Source: Gordonia hydrophobica NBRC 16057
GTDB taxonomy: Bacteria; Actinomycetota; Actinomycetes; Mycobacteriales; Mycobacteriaceae
Reading direction: 5' to 3'
NCBI RefSeq assembly: GCF_001592365.1
Contig: NZ_BCWU01000015.1
Location: 1 to 64,000 of the forward strand
DNA: 64,000 bases
A program made the translations under genes and the position numbers. Numbering within the stretch: position 1 is the first letter of the stretch; each line of letters starts with the position of its first letter. Shown here piece after piece: positions 50,795-59,836 of the stretch. The notes under the pieces were generated by a model. The model saw only the letters and a program-made list of their open reading frames with translations, had not been told where the DNA came from and searched no databases.

Positions 50795-51966
50795 GTGCAC
50801 CAGATGCCGCGGCGGCGCTGGTCCGTGTGCTGCGGCCAGGGATGACCGTCGCTCTCGGGGACGGTGTCGGCGCTCCCGGCCGGCTGTCTGATGGCACCGA
50901 CGTCGCCGAGGCGCTCTCGGCGGCGGCCGCCGAAGTCGGCGGAGTGCGCCTGATCCTCGGGTGGCTGCCGCAGGAGTGCTCCGGCATCGACCCCGGATCC
51001 TTCGCCGAGATCGTGGTGATGATGCCTGGGTGGGGTGTCCGGAAGCTGCTCGCGCATCCCTCCGTCAAGTTCCTTCCCACCCGGCTCGGTGCCCTGACCG
51101 GACTGCTGGCCGGTCCCTGCCGCCCCGATGTACTGATCACCCGGTTGGCCCCTCGTGACGATGGCTTCGGCTTCGCTACCGAGGTGTCCTGGCAACAGGG
51201 GGTCGTCGAGAGCGGCGCGCGCGTCGTCGCCGTCCTGGACGAGGCGCGGGTGGCGGGTGGCGGGGTGATTGACCGTGACCGGGTCGAGGTGCTCGGTACC
51301 GCGGGAGATCGTCCCGAAGTCGTCACCGAACGAGCACCGTCCCGGGAGCACAACGCTCTGGCGGACAACGTGCTGAAGTGGATTCCGGATGGAGCCCGAC
51401 TGCAGTACGGTCCGGGGCAACTGGGCACGGCGCTGCTGCGGAGGGCGGAGGTGGGCCTGCAGATCGACACCGGATTGCTCACGCCGGCGGTGCTCGACCT
51501 GCAGGGGCGGGGCTTGCTGCGGGGCGTCCCGTCGACGACCTACCTACTCGGTGATGACGACCTGTATGACTGGGCGGCCGGGCGCGAGGTCCTCCACGGT
51601 ATCGAGTTCACGCATGACCTCGGTAGACTCAGCCACGGCGACCCGCTGTTCGCCGTCAACACGGCCGTGGAGATCGACCCCGTCGGTCAGATCAACGTGG
51701 AAGGCGTCGGTGACAACGTCTTCGGCGGCATCGGTGGACATCCCGACTACTGCACAGGCGCGCGCCTGAACCCGCGGGGACTCTCCATCATCGCTGTACC
51801 ACACCGGTTCCGGGGAAACTCTCCGCTCGTGCCAGCGCTCACGCGGCCGGTGTCGACGCTGGCGCACGACGTCGATGTCGTCGTCACCGAGCACGGTCAC
51901 GCCGATCTGCGCGACGCGTCGTGGGAGGAACGGGCACTGCGCTTACGCACCTTGTTCGACGGCTGA
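50791..51966 (+). CDS. Acetyl-CoA hydrolase/CoA-transferase family protein with altered active site
   Basis: This 391-residue protein is of the 4-hydroxybutyrate CoA-transferase/acetyl-CoA hydrolase family. It has the conserved FAVNTAVEIDPVGQINVE and GGIGGHPDY near residues 287-320. Where the family carries the CoA-accepting Glu in an HTEM-like motif, this protein reads DTGLL around residues 226-230, so Thr is followed by Gly. It may have lost transferase chemistry or use another residue. It is somewhat shorter than usual (about 430). It is co-translated with the ACAD pair and 31 bp before another ACAD. Confidence 0.78.
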   Translation: MSAPDAAAALVRVLRPGMTVALGDGVGAPGRLSDGTDVAEALSAAAAEVGGVRLILGWLPQECSGIDPGSFAEIVVMMPGWGVRKLLAHPSVKFLPTRLGALTGLLAGPCRPDVLITRLAPRDDGFGFATEVSWQQGVVESGARVVAVLDEARVAGGGVIDRDRVEVLGTAGDRPEVVTERAPSREHNALADNVLKWIPDGARLQYGPGQLGTALLRRAEVGLQIDTGLLTPAVLDLQGRGLLRGVPSTTYLLGDDDLYDWAAGREVLHGIEFTHDLGRLSHGDPLFAVNTAVEIDPVGQINVEGVGDNVFGGIGGHPDYCTGARLNPRGLSIIAVPHRFRGNSPLVPALTRPVSTLAHDVDVVVTEHGHADLRDASWEERALRLRTLFDG

Positions 51967-51997
51967 CACTAGACCACACCACAGGAAGGACATACCT

Positions 51998-53143
51998 ATG
52001 CGCAGGAGCATATTCGACGAGGTACATGACGACTTCCGGGCGACGGCCCGGGAGTTCTTCGAGCGGGATTGCGCTCCTCACTCGGAAGAGTGGGAGAAGG
52101 ACGGCAAGGTCAGTCGCGAGGCGTGGCGCTCGGCCGGCGAGCACGGGCTGATCGGATGGGCACTGCCCGAGGAGTACGGCGGCCTCGGAGTGACGGACTA
52201 CCGGTTCAACCAGATCGTTTCCGAGGAGATGTTCGCTGCCGGTGCGGTCGGCATCGGGCTCGGCGTGCAGAACGACATCATCGTTCCCTATCTGGCCGAC
52301 CTCACCACCGAAGAGCAGAAGAAGCGCTGGTTGCCCAAAGTGATTTCGGGCGAGTACATCTGCTCGATCGCGATGTCCGAGCCTGCCGCCGGGTCGGATC
52401 TCGCGGGGATCAAGACCACCGCCAAGGACATGGGCGACCATTGGATCGTCAACGGACAGAAGACCTTCATCAGCAACGGGCTGCTGTCGAGTCTGGTGGT
52501 TACCGCGGTCAAGACCGATTCGAGTGCGCCCCGGCACAAGGGCATAAGCTTGCTGGTCATCGAAGACGGGATGGAGGGCTTTACCCGTGGCCGCAAGCTC
52601 GACAAGATCGGCCAGTTCTCCGCCGACACGGCCGAGTTGTTCTTCGACGACGTCGTGGTGCCGAAGGAGAATCTGCTGGGCGAGGAGAACCGCGGCTTCT
52701 ATCACCTGGTGTCGCACCTGCCCACCGAACGTCTCGGTATCGCCACGTATGCGCTGCCGATGGCCCGCCGCGCGTTGGATCTGACGAAGCAGTATGCGCT
52801 GGACCGCGAAGCATTCGGTCAGCCGATCGGCAAGTTTCAGGTCAACCGGCACGCGATCGTGGAGATGCAGACCCAGCTCGATGCGGCGCAGGTCTATCTC
52901 GATCAGTGCGTGCTCGCCGCCAACGAGGGGATCCTCACCGACGAGGACGCGGCCGGCCTGAAATGGTGGACCTCGGAGATTCAGTGGGCCATCGTCGATC
53001 GGTGTCTGCAGATGCACGGCGGATACGGCTACATCAACGAGTACGAGGTCGCCCGGTTGTGGCGGGACTCGCGTGTCCAGCGGCTCTACGGCGGTACCAC
53101 CGAGATCATGAAGGACCTCATGGGCCGCGCTATGGGGTACTGA
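51998..53143 (+). CDS. Acyl-CoA dehydrogenase (stand-alone, long-chain type)
   Basis: This 381-residue ACAD has WALPEEYGGLGVTDYRFNQ, SIAMSEPAAGSDLAGI, VNGQKTFISNG and MHGGYGYINEYEVARLWRDSRVQRLYGGTTEIMKDLMGR. The QRLYGGTTEI end is that of typical homotetrameric FadE-like enzymes. The ATG at 51998 follows AGGAAGGACAT; the longer upstream frame overlaps the CoA-transferase gene and is not needed. It is the last gene of this plus-strand operon, ending in a perfect hairpin. Confidence 0.92.
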   Translation: MRRSIFDEVHDDFRATAREFFERDCAPHSEEWEKDGKVSREAWRSAGEHGLIGWALPEEYGGLGVTDYRFNQIVSEEMFAAGAVGIGLGVQNDIIVPYLADLTTEEQKKRWLPKVISGEYICSIAMSEPAAGSDLAGIKTTAKDMGDHWIVNGQKTFISNGLLSSLVVTAVKTDSSAPRHKGISLLVIEDGMEGFTRGRKLDKIGQFSADTAELFFDDVVVPKENLLGEENRGFYHLVSHLPTERLGIATYALPMARRALDLTKQYALDREAFGQPIGKFQVNRHAIVEMQTQLDAAQVYLDQCVLAANEGILTDEDAAGLKWWTSEIQWAIVDRCLQMHGGYGYINEYEVARLWRDSRVQRLYGGTTEIMKDLMGRAMGY

Positions 53144-53161
53144 TACCGCAGTGACGTGAAA

Positions 53162-53201
53162 CGAATACCCGGTGGCCAGTTCTCTGGCCACCGGGTATTC
53201 G
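53162..53201. terminator. Perfect 18-bp hairpin between convergent genes
   Basis: The arms 53162-53179 and 53184-53201 are exact reverse complements (starting CGAATACCCGGTGGCC) around a TTCT loop. It is a strong bidirectional terminator candidate 19 bp after the ACAD stop. Confidence 0.75.
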
Positions 53202-53259
53202 CGTTGGGTCGGTCGACTCTTGGGACGGTCAGTCGGGCCTGATCTCGCCGCCGAGGTGA

Positions 53260-54054
53260 CTACTCCCGAGTGGACTTGTTCTTGCTGCGCTCGAGGAAGG
53301 ATTCGACGAGTGCACGATGCTCAGGGGTGTCGAACGAGGCGTACTCCTCGGTCAGTGCGTACTCGATCACTCCGGTGACCGCACGCTTGAGGTGGATGTT
53401 CAATGCGCGCTTCGTCGACTGCACCGCCTGAGGAGGTGCGGCCGCGATCTTCTCGGCCAGGGCGATCGCCTCGTCGACGACAGTGCCGTCGGCCACGACA
53501 CGATTGGCCAGCCCGACCTCGACCGCTTGGGCCGCGGGGATGCGGGCACTGGTGAGGAGATACTCCTTGGCGCGCAACATGCTCATCAGCAGCGGCCACG
53601 TCGGAGCGCCACCATCAGCGGCAGTCAGGCCCACCCCGACATGGGGATCCGACAGGTACGCTGACTCGGCGATCAGGACGATGTCACTGCATGCGGCGAG
53701 GCTGGCGCCGAGGCCGACGGCGGGTCCGTTGACCGCGGCGACGATCGGGAGCGGGCATTCGAGCATCTCCCGGACCAGGTGGCCGGCGCTGTCGATCTCC
53801 TTACGGCGTGCGGGCTTGTCGTCCCACAGCTCGACGAAGTGATGGAAATCGCCGCCCGCGCTGAATGCCTTGCCGGCGCCGGTCAGCACGATCGCCCGTG
53901 CATCGACATCCTCGGCCAGGTACCGCCAGACCGCCACCAACGCATCATGCAGTGGTTCACTGGTCGCGTTGAACGCCTCCGGCCGGTTGAGGGTCACGAT
54001 GCGGATCGGGCCACGCGACTCGATCAGCAGTTCCGGGCAGGCGGGGTTGTCCAT
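53260..54054 (-). CDS. Enoyl-CoA hydratase/isomerase family (crotonase)
   Basis: This 264-residue crotonase has oxyanion-hole segments AFSAGGDFHHF and NGPAVGLGASLA, and SDPHVGVGLTAADGGA in the region of the catalytic acids. The sequence differs from the crotonase at 17655. An Asp in the GLTAADGG segment is a candidate acid. I use ATG 54054 with AAGGAG eight bases upstream, rather than GTG 54063. It is downstream of an ACAD pair on the same strand, so it may hydrate the product of that pair. Confidence 0.9.
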   Translation of the reverse strand: MDNPACPELLIESRGPIRIVTLNRPEAFNATSEPLHDALVAVWRYLAEDVDARAIVLTGAGKAFSAGGDFHHFVELWDDKPARRKEIDSAGHLVREMLECPLPIVAAVNGPAVGLGASLAACSDIVLIAESAYLSDPHVGVGLTAADGGAPTWPLLMSMLRAKEYLLTSARIPAAQAVEVGLANRVVADGTVVDEAIALAEKIAAAPPQAVQSTKRALNIHLKRAVTGVIEYALTEEYASFDTPEHRALVESFLERSKNKSTRE

Positions 54055-54138
54055 GGTGTTCACTCCTTGGTGTCCATCTTGTGGGCGTGGTGTGGGAAAC
54101 GGGGATTACAGGTGAAACGGCCCGCGTGGGCGGATCGG

Positions 54139-55260
54139 TCAGGGGCTGATCAGATACGACTCGATCAGATCGGACAGCCCGTCGCTCGCGAGGGCGAATC
54201 GACCGAGGCTACGCGCGTAGGACCTGGTGCCACCATAGTCGTCGACCCATCCCTGCGCGCGCAGAGTGGTGCGCCCGAGCGGATACTCCGCCGTCACGCC
54301 GAGCGCGCCGTGGAGTTGATGCGCGATGGCGCAGACCGGTCCGACGACCTGCCCGGTAACCACCTTCGCCAAGGTGATCGCGTGCTTGGTGCGGTCCGCG
54401 CCGAAACCGAACTCGGCGGCCGCGGCGACGGCAAGAGTGGTTGCTGCGCGCGCACGTTCGATCTCGCCGGCCATCTGTGCCAACGACTGCGCGACGGCCT
54501 GGAAGGCGGTGAGCGGACGGCCGAACTGTGTGCGTTCCCGGGTATGAGCGACGGTGAGGGTCGCCACCGCGTCGAGTGCCCCGATGATCTGGATACAGCG
54601 GGCCCACGCACCCCGGTAGACGATCTCGTCGCCGATCGAGGGCGCGAGCACGTGCAGGGCGTCGTCGCTGATGGTGAACTCCACCCGCCCACGTGACTCG
54701 CCGGCCAGATTCTGGCCGGGTGTGATCAGCGGGGACCCGAGGAGCCCGACGGCGGTGCCCTGCGGTCGGCGGATCGCCACGAGAACGTGGTCGGCCTCCT
54801 CCGCCCACGGGACCTGCGACGACTGCCCGGAGTGCACGCGGCCTGCGGTCTCGGATGCGCCATCGATGGAGGTGACCGCCACGGTGGTGATCCCACCGGG
54901 AAGGGGGATTCCGGCGGTGGCGGCCAGCCACGACCCGATGAGGTCGTGTTCGGCGAGGGGTGTCGACGCGCCCCGCCTGGCCAAGCCGTAGAGGACGACG
55001 GCGACCTCACCGGGACCGCTGCCGAGATCGGGTGCGCCGATCAGCTCGTTGAGTCCGGCCTCGGAGAGGGCGTTCCACAACGGCCGGTTGAGTGTGATGC
55101 CGGCGTGTCGGTCGGCGGCCCCGTCGGCGGGGTGACGATCAGCGAGGTCGGCCACCAGTGCCCGAAGATCGGTCAGCTCGTCGTCGATCGTCCCCGGTTC
55201 CAACACGCCACCGGCCAGCCATGAGGTCAGTGGGGTCGGGGTTCGCGTCGATGTGCTCAC
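54139..55260 (-). CDS. Acyl-CoA dehydrogenase short subunit (degenerate)
   Basis: This 373-residue ACAD-fold protein has an eroded N-terminal half. The C-terminal part has RERTQFGRPLTAFQAVAQSLAQM and QLHGALGVTAEYPLGRTTLRAQGW. It keeps the FAD-contact Gln-Phe pair. The GTG start overlaps the stop of the long ACAD upstream (GTGA), a fourth tightly linked long/short pair. Divergent neighbours are a ketosynthase-like/DUF35 fusion and an Ltp, so the whole block may process one acyl-CoA. Confidence 0.82.
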   Translation of the reverse strand: MSTSTRTPTPLTSWLAGGVLEPGTIDDELTDLRALVADLADRHPADGAADRHAGITLNRPLWNALSEAGLNELIGAPDLGSGPGEVAVVLYGLARRGASTPLAEHDLIGSWLAATAGIPLPGGITTVAVTSIDGASETAGRVHSGQSSQVPWAEEADHVLVAIRRPQGTAVGLLGSPLITPGQNLAGESRGRVEFTISDDALHVLAPSIGDEIVYRGAWARCIQIIGALDAVATLTVAHTRERTQFGRPLTAFQAVAQSLAQMAGEIERARAATTLAVAAAAEFGFGADRTKHAITLAKVVTGQVVGPVCAIAHQLHGALGVTAEYPLGRTTLRAQGWVDDYGGTRSYARSLGRFALASDGLSDLIESYLISP

Positions 55261-56402
55261 TGTGCCGTCATTCCTTTCGCCACCATGCCGCGCAGGATCT
55301 CATTGGTCCCACCGCGCAGGGTGAACATCGGCCGGTGGGTCCTTCCGGCGGTGACCAGGGCGGTGAGGTCTTGGTCAGGGGGGAGGTCCTCGAGAAGGTC
55401 AGACGCGGTGTCTACTGAATCCTGTTCGAACTGCGTTCCGAGATCTTTGACCAGCGCCGCCCGCAGGGCCTGATCGCGACCGTCGGCCAAGGCGCCGGCC
55501 ACCGACACCGATAGTTGGCGCAGAGAGAGGAACTTCGCTGCGAGGTGTCCCGCGGTCAGTGCGGTGTCAGCTGTGGCATCGACGGCATGCAAAGTGGCGT
55601 CGATGACGGCGGCGGTGGACAGTATCCGGTCGGGGCCACTGCGTTCGAAGGACAGTTCTGAGGTCACCTGCGTCCAGCCGTTGCCGATCGCGCCGAACAC
55701 CGCGGAGTCGGAGATCTCCACATCGGTGAAGACCACTTCGTTGAAATGATGGAGACCATCGATGGTGACGATCGGTTCGACGAGGAGTCCGGGCGAGTCG
55801 ATGGGCACGATGAACTGACTGAACCCAGCGTGGCGGTGCGCCGTGTCGAGCGGGCTGGTCCGCGCGAAGACCACGATCTGCTGGGCACGATGGGCGCCGG
55901 TGGTCCACACCTTGCGTCCGTTGAGCAGCCATCCACCATCGGTGCGCGTCGCGCGGGTGGTGGCCGCAGCGAGGTCGGAACCGGCCTCCGGCTCGCTCAT
56001 CCCGATCGCCGAGTACAGCGTGCCCGCCACGATCCGGGGCAACAGCTCCCGCTTCTGCTCCTCGGTGCCGTAGCTCTCCAGACTGGGCGCGACCTGTCGG
56101 TCGGCCGTCCAGTGGGCGGCCACCGGCGCACCCGCGGCGATCAATTCCTCCCCGATGACATACCGGTGCAGGAATCCGAGTCCCCGACCGCCGTACTCGG
56201 GTGAGACGGTGACGCCGGTGAAACCGGCGTCCGCAAGACGCCTGCTGAAGGCCTCGTCCCATCCCGACATCCAGCTGTCGACGATCGGTCGCCACCCGTG
56301 GCTCTGCCGGTCGTGTTCGAGGAAGTCGCGGACCTCGTGGCGCAGCGACAACAGCTCGGGTTCACTGACGGTCAGAGACTCGAAAGCGCTCACCACAGTC
56401 AT
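55257..56402 (-). CDS. Acyl-CoA dehydrogenase long subunit
   Basis: This 381-residue ACAD has TVSPEYGGRGLGFLHRYV, AIGMSEPEAGSDLAAA, LNGRKVWTTGAHRAQQ and FTLRGGTNEILRGMVAKGM. The ATG at 56402 follows GGAGGAAGAG. A much longer open frame upstream is antisense to the fusion gene at 56493 and is not coding. It pairs with the overlapping short subunit and is divergent from the fusion gene across 90 bp of AT-rich promoter sequence. Confidence 0.9.
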   Translation of the reverse strand: MTVVSAFESLTVSEPELLSLRHEVRDFLEHDRQSHGWRPIVDSWMSGWDEAFSRRLADAGFTGVTVSPEYGGRGLGFLHRYVIGEELIAAGAPVAAHWTADRQVAPSLESYGTEEQKRELLPRIVAGTLYSAIGMSEPEAGSDLAAATTRATRTDGGWLLNGRKVWTTGAHRAQQIVVFARTSPLDTAHRHAGFSQFIVPIDSPGLLVEPIVTIDGLHHFNEVVFTDVEISDSAVFGAIGNGWTQVTSELSFERSGPDRILSTAAVIDATLHAVDATADTALTAGHLAAKFLSLRQLSVSVAGALADGRDQALRAALVKDLGTQFEQDSVDTASDLLEDLPPDQDLTALVTAGRTHRPMFTLRGGTNEILRGMVAKGMTAQ

Positions 56403-56492
56403 CTCTCTTCCTCCATCGACGCAACGTAATGCTATAAATGTATATCGTATTAGCGTAACGCCCAAGAAGAAGTCGAGGCGAGGAGCTGCTGA
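56403..56492. promoter_or_regulatory. Short AT-rich divergent promoter region
   Basis: In this 90-bp gap, 56424-56456 is strongly AT-rich with an imperfect inverted repeat TAATGC...GTATTA. It must contain promoters for both the ACAD pair and the fusion gene; a single regulator could control both. Confidence 0.45.
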
Positions 56493-57764
56493 ATGAGTGA
56501 GATTCGATCGATAGGTACCTACCTGCCACCCTGGGAAGTGGCCGGACGGCGGGTGGCAGGACCCGATGAAGATGCGCTGACCATGGCCGTAGCCGCTGGC
56601 CGCGTGGCCGATCCCGACGCGCGTGCCGCCCGGGTGGTCCTGGTCAGTCGGGATTTCCCTCTGCTCGAGGGCGGAAACGGCGCTGTCCTGCTGGCCGGTC
56701 TCGCGTTGCCGGCCGACACCCCCGTCGTCGAAGTGCTCGGTGGTGGCCCGGCGGTGCTCGACCAGATCGTCGGCGCCGAGCCCGGCACTCTGATCATCGG
56801 CGCCGACCTGAGCGCGACAGTCGGTGCGTCTGCACTGCTGACCGGAGATTCCGGCGTCGGCATCGACGGGATCGCTCGTCGCACCGGCAGCCTGCCGGTA
56901 ACGGCGCGCGCCTCCGACGGCGTTCGTCATGTCTACGGTGACCCGAGGCTCGATCGCGAGGTCGGCCTCAAGACGGCCGTCGACCGGCTGGGACTCGACC
57001 CCGCGCTGCCGGTGGTGGCGATCGCCGGTGCGAAGCCCAAGGACCTCGGTGCACTGGCCGTGTCCGATGGTGCCGCGACCGATGCGGCGCAGTCTGCCTC
57101 TGGGGTGATCCGCGTGATCGCCGCGATTCTGGAGGTGAGTGCGCCCCTCGCCGGTGGGGTGGTCGCCGTGGAACAGGCGAGTGCTTCGGCGGCTGTTCTC
57201 GATCCCGGGAAGGGCTCCGCCGTAGTGGCGCGGTCGGAGGCTCTCATCGGCGAGTTGCCACGGACCCGCACTGCGGACGGGAACGGTATTCCGATCTCGC
57301 TAGCTGCCTATGCTCGTGCCTTCGAACCCAAACTCCGCTGGGAGGCGGCCGTGTTCGACGAGGCGCCCGGTATCGACAGCGCCCCGCTGTTCCCGCCGCG
57401 GGCGCGGGTCGGTGCCACTGGGAAACTCGCCGACGATTACCGGCTCGAGCCGCTGCCGCGTACCGGCACCGTGTACACCCACACCACGATCCGGATCCCG
57501 GTACCGGACCTGCCGAGCCCGTACACGCTGGCCGTGGTCGCACTCGATGACAGTCCGGTTCGCGTATTGCTCAAGGTCACCGCCGCGGTGGCCGGGACGG
57601 TGGAGGTGGGCCGGCCCGGGAAGGTCGTCATGCGCCGTGTCGCGGTCCGCGCCGGTGTCCCCGACTACGGTTACGCCTTCTGGCCCGACCTACCCGCCGA
57701 GACCGCCGCGTCGTCGGCTGATTCCGCAGCACAAACCGCCCCAGAGAAGGAGGTCGCACGATGA
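56493..57764 (+). CDS. Cysteine-free ketosynthase/HMG-CoA-synthase-like domain fused to a DUF35 domain
   Basis: This 423-residue protein starts IRSIGTYLPPWEV, the opening of KAS III/HMG-CoA synthase-like proteins. It keeps parts of that fold to about residue 285 (PGTLIIGADLS, AAILEVSAPLAGGVVAVEQ). Residues about 290-400 are a DUF35 OB-fold: LFPPRARVGATGKLADDY, RTGTVYTHTTIRIPVP, VEVGRPGKVVMRRVAVR. There is not a single Cys in the whole chain, so neither the synthase nucleophile nor a zinc ribbon can exist. Its stop overlaps the start of an Ltp gene with the catalytic Cys. This mirrors the archaeal thiolase/DUF35/HMG-CoA synthase complex, here probably as a scaffold for the Ltp. Confidence 0.8.
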   Translation: MSEIRSIGTYLPPWEVAGRRVAGPDEDALTMAVAAGRVADPDARAARVVLVSRDFPLLEGGNGAVLLAGLALPADTPVVEVLGGGPAVLDQIVGAEPGTLIIGADLSATVGASALLTGDSGVGIDGIARRTGSLPVTARASDGVRHVYGDPRLDREVGLKTAVDRLGLDPALPVVAIAGAKPKDLGALAVSDGAATDAAQSASGVIRVIAAILEVSAPLAGGVVAVEQASASAAVLDPGKGSAVVARSEALIGELPRTRTADGNGIPISLAAYARAFEPKLRWEAAVFDEAPGIDSAPLFPPRARVGATGKLADDYRLEPLPRTGTVYTHTTIRIPVPDLPSPYTLAVVALDDSPVRVLLKVTAAVAGTVEVGRPGKVVMRRVAVRAGVPDYGYAFWPDLPAETAASSADSAAQTAPEKEVAR

Positions 57765-58921
57765 GGCCGGTGGCAATAGTCGGTGCGGGTATGACACCGT
57801 TCGCTGAGCACTTCGACCTCGGGATCAAGGACCTGATCCCGATGGCCTATGCCGACTGTGTCTCGCACATCGACAAAGGCATTGACAAGTCGGAGATCGA
57901 GGCCGCGTGGTTCGGTGAGCTTTCGACCACCGACGGCTTTCCGTCGGGAATTCTGGCAGACACCCTGGATCTTCTCGATATTCCGGTGACTCGTGTCGAG
58001 AATGCGTGTGCCACAGGAAATGACGCGATTCGCAACGCGGCAATCGCCATCGGTTCCGGCCTCTACGACGTCGTGCTCGTGGTCGGGGCGGACAAGGTAC
58101 GCGAGACGGCGTCGGCCGCCACTTTCTGGGAGTGGGCGGCGATGACCCGGGATACGGCGTGGGACTACCCGCTCGGGCTGGTGGCGCCGGCGAACTTCGC
58201 GTTGCACGTCAACCGCTACCTCCACGAATCCCCAGCCACCAAAGAGCATCTCGCGAGGATCGCGGTGAAGAACCACTTCCACGCGCTTAAGAACCCGAAA
58301 GCGCAACTGCGCTACGAGATCACCGTCGAGCAGGCGCTCGCCGCGCCGATGGTGGTGGAGCCGTTCGGCCTCTACGACTGCACTCCGCAGAGCGACGGTG
58401 CCGCCGCAGTCATCTTGGCCTCGGAGGATGTAGTGGACCGGTACACCGACAAGCCGGTGTGGGTGCGCGGCGTCGGGCTTGGGATGGATCGGGTGATGCA
58501 TCAGCACAAGCGCGACATGACCACTTTCCCGCCGACGGTCAAGGCTGCGGCGGCCGCCATGTCGATGGCTGGGGTGACACCTGGTGATATCGATGTCGCG
58601 GAGGTCCACGACTGTTTCACCGGTGTGGAACTGATCAGCTACGAGGACCTCGGTTTCGCCGATCGTTTCGAAGGCTACAAGCTCGTCGAGAGCGGCGAGA
58701 ACTACGTCGGGGGGTCGATCCCGATCAATCCCAGTGGCGGGCTCAAGGCCAAGGGGCATCCGCCGGGGGCCACCGGTGTCGCGCAGTGCTACGAGCTGTT
58801 CAACCAGTTGCGTGGCGAGGCCGAGAACCAGGTGGACGGAGCGAGTATCGGACTGGCGCACAACATAGGCGGTCCCACCGCGGTATCGGCGGTGACGATC
58901 CTCTCCAACGAGCGCAGCTGA
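57761..58921 (+). CDS. SCP-x-type thiolase (Ltp) with catalytic cysteine
   Basis: This 386-residue thiolase-fold protein has Cys83 in ENACATGNDAIR, the loop PINPSGGLKAKGHPPGATG with the catalytic His, and a final HNIGGPTAVSAVTIL. This complete set suggests real thiolytic or retro-Claisen activity. The ATG at 57761 overlaps the stop of the DUF35 fusion (ATGA), so they are made as a pair. A hairpin ends the unit. It may cleave a 3-oxoacyl-CoA made by the adjacent ACADs and crotonase. Confidence 0.88.
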   Translation: MRPVAIVGAGMTPFAEHFDLGIKDLIPMAYADCVSHIDKGIDKSEIEAAWFGELSTTDGFPSGILADTLDLLDIPVTRVENACATGNDAIRNAAIAIGSGLYDVVLVVGADKVRETASAATFWEWAAMTRDTAWDYPLGLVAPANFALHVNRYLHESPATKEHLARIAVKNHFHALKNPKAQLRYEITVEQALAAPMVVEPFGLYDCTPQSDGAAAVILASEDVVDRYTDKPVWVRGVGLGMDRVMHQHKRDMTTFPPTVKAAAAAMSMAGVTPGDIDVAEVHDCFTGVELISYEDLGFADRFEGYKLVESGENYVGGSIPINPSGGLKAKGHPPGATGVAQCYELFNQLRGEAENQVDGASIGLAHNIGGPTAVSAVTILSNERS

Positions 58922-58953
58922 GTCTCGGCTGCAGCGCGCACAGGGGTTTCTCT

Positions 58954-58985
58954 GACGCGGCCCGGCCGAAAGGTCGGGCCGTGTC
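58954..58985. terminator. 14-bp hairpin with GAAA loop after the Ltp gene
   Basis: The arms 58954-58967 (GACGCGGCCCGGCC) and 58972-58985 pair with two G-U pairs around a GAAA tetraloop. It lies 33 bp after the Ltp stop, before the convergent TetR gene. Confidence 0.68.
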
Positions 58986-59095
58986 GCGATGCTGTGTACA
59001 CCCAGGGATCCAGGCCGATCTGAGTTCGCGATGGCGACGGGAGGGCCCGTGCAATCGATGCTCTCGGATCGGGTGCCCTGCGTGGCCGCTCGACG

Positions 59096-59749
59096 TCACC
59101 CGTCGCTGGTGGTGCCGGCGTCCAGTAGATTCCAGATGAGCTGCGCGATGGTGTCCACGATGTCCTCGGGATTGATCGGCAGCGAGCGTACGTGAATCTG
59201 GGTCCAAGTGCGCTCGATCATCGACACCACGCTGAGACCGAGTGCCTCGGGGGCATGCGTGGGCTCAACCTGTCTGCTCCGCAGCGACACCCCGAGAAGG
59301 AAAGCGGTCCGCATCACGAGCCGTTGTGCGGTCGCCCGGAACTCCTCGTCGGTCGGGCCCGCCTCGGCCAATGCGTTCATGAACGCGCCGTGCTCGTCCA
59401 TGAACCGCATGTAGTGGGTAACCCAGGTGCGGACGTCATCGAAGGACGCAGGTCTCGGCAGGGTGTCCCACTCGGAGACCACGGTCATGCAATCGCGGTA
59501 CGCATCGCGGCCGAGGACCTCGATGACTTCCATCTTGTCCTTGAAGTAGGTGTAGAAGCCCGCTCGGGACACCCCACATGCGTCGGTGATGTTGTTGATG
59601 CGAGTGCCGGCGTAGCCGCGTTCCAGAAACAGCTTGCGAGTGCTGTCGAGGATCGCCTCGCGTGCGCGGAGCGCCCGTGGCCCCAAGTGCGCCAACGAGT
59701 CGTCGGTGGTTGTGGCCGATGGTGGGGGAAGCTGCGTATCTGATGTCAA
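59096..59749 (-). CDS. TetR-family regulator
   Basis: This 217-residue TetR protein has the HTH domain near residues 30-78: LFLERGYAGTRINNITDACGVSRAGFYTYFKDK. A 25-residue N-terminal arm rich in Ser/Thr/Pro comes before it. The ligand domain follows. It is divergent from the amidohydrolase gene at 60029. The 279-bp region between them has two TTGAC-N6-GTC(A/T)A repeats, one overlapping a good promoter. The same repeat occurs at 37306, so this protein is the best candidate for the repressor that binds it. Confidence 0.93.
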   Translation of the reverse strand: MTSDTQLPPPSATTTDDSLAHLGPRALRAREAILDSTRKLFLERGYAGTRINNITDACGVSRAGFYTYFKDKMEVIEVLGRDAYRDCMTVVSEWDTLPRPASFDDVRTWVTHYMRFMDEHGAFMNALAEAGPTDEEFRATAQRLVMRTAFLLGVSLRSRQVEPTHAPEALGLSVVSMIERTWTQIHVRSLPINPEDIVDTIAQLIWNLLDAGTTSDG

Positions 59750-59836
59750 CGGTCTCTCCTTGGCGGTTGGCCGGCCTCTCGATGGATGCGGGATACGCCG
59801 GCCACGGCCGGACGTTCGCCCACTCTACTCGCTAAC

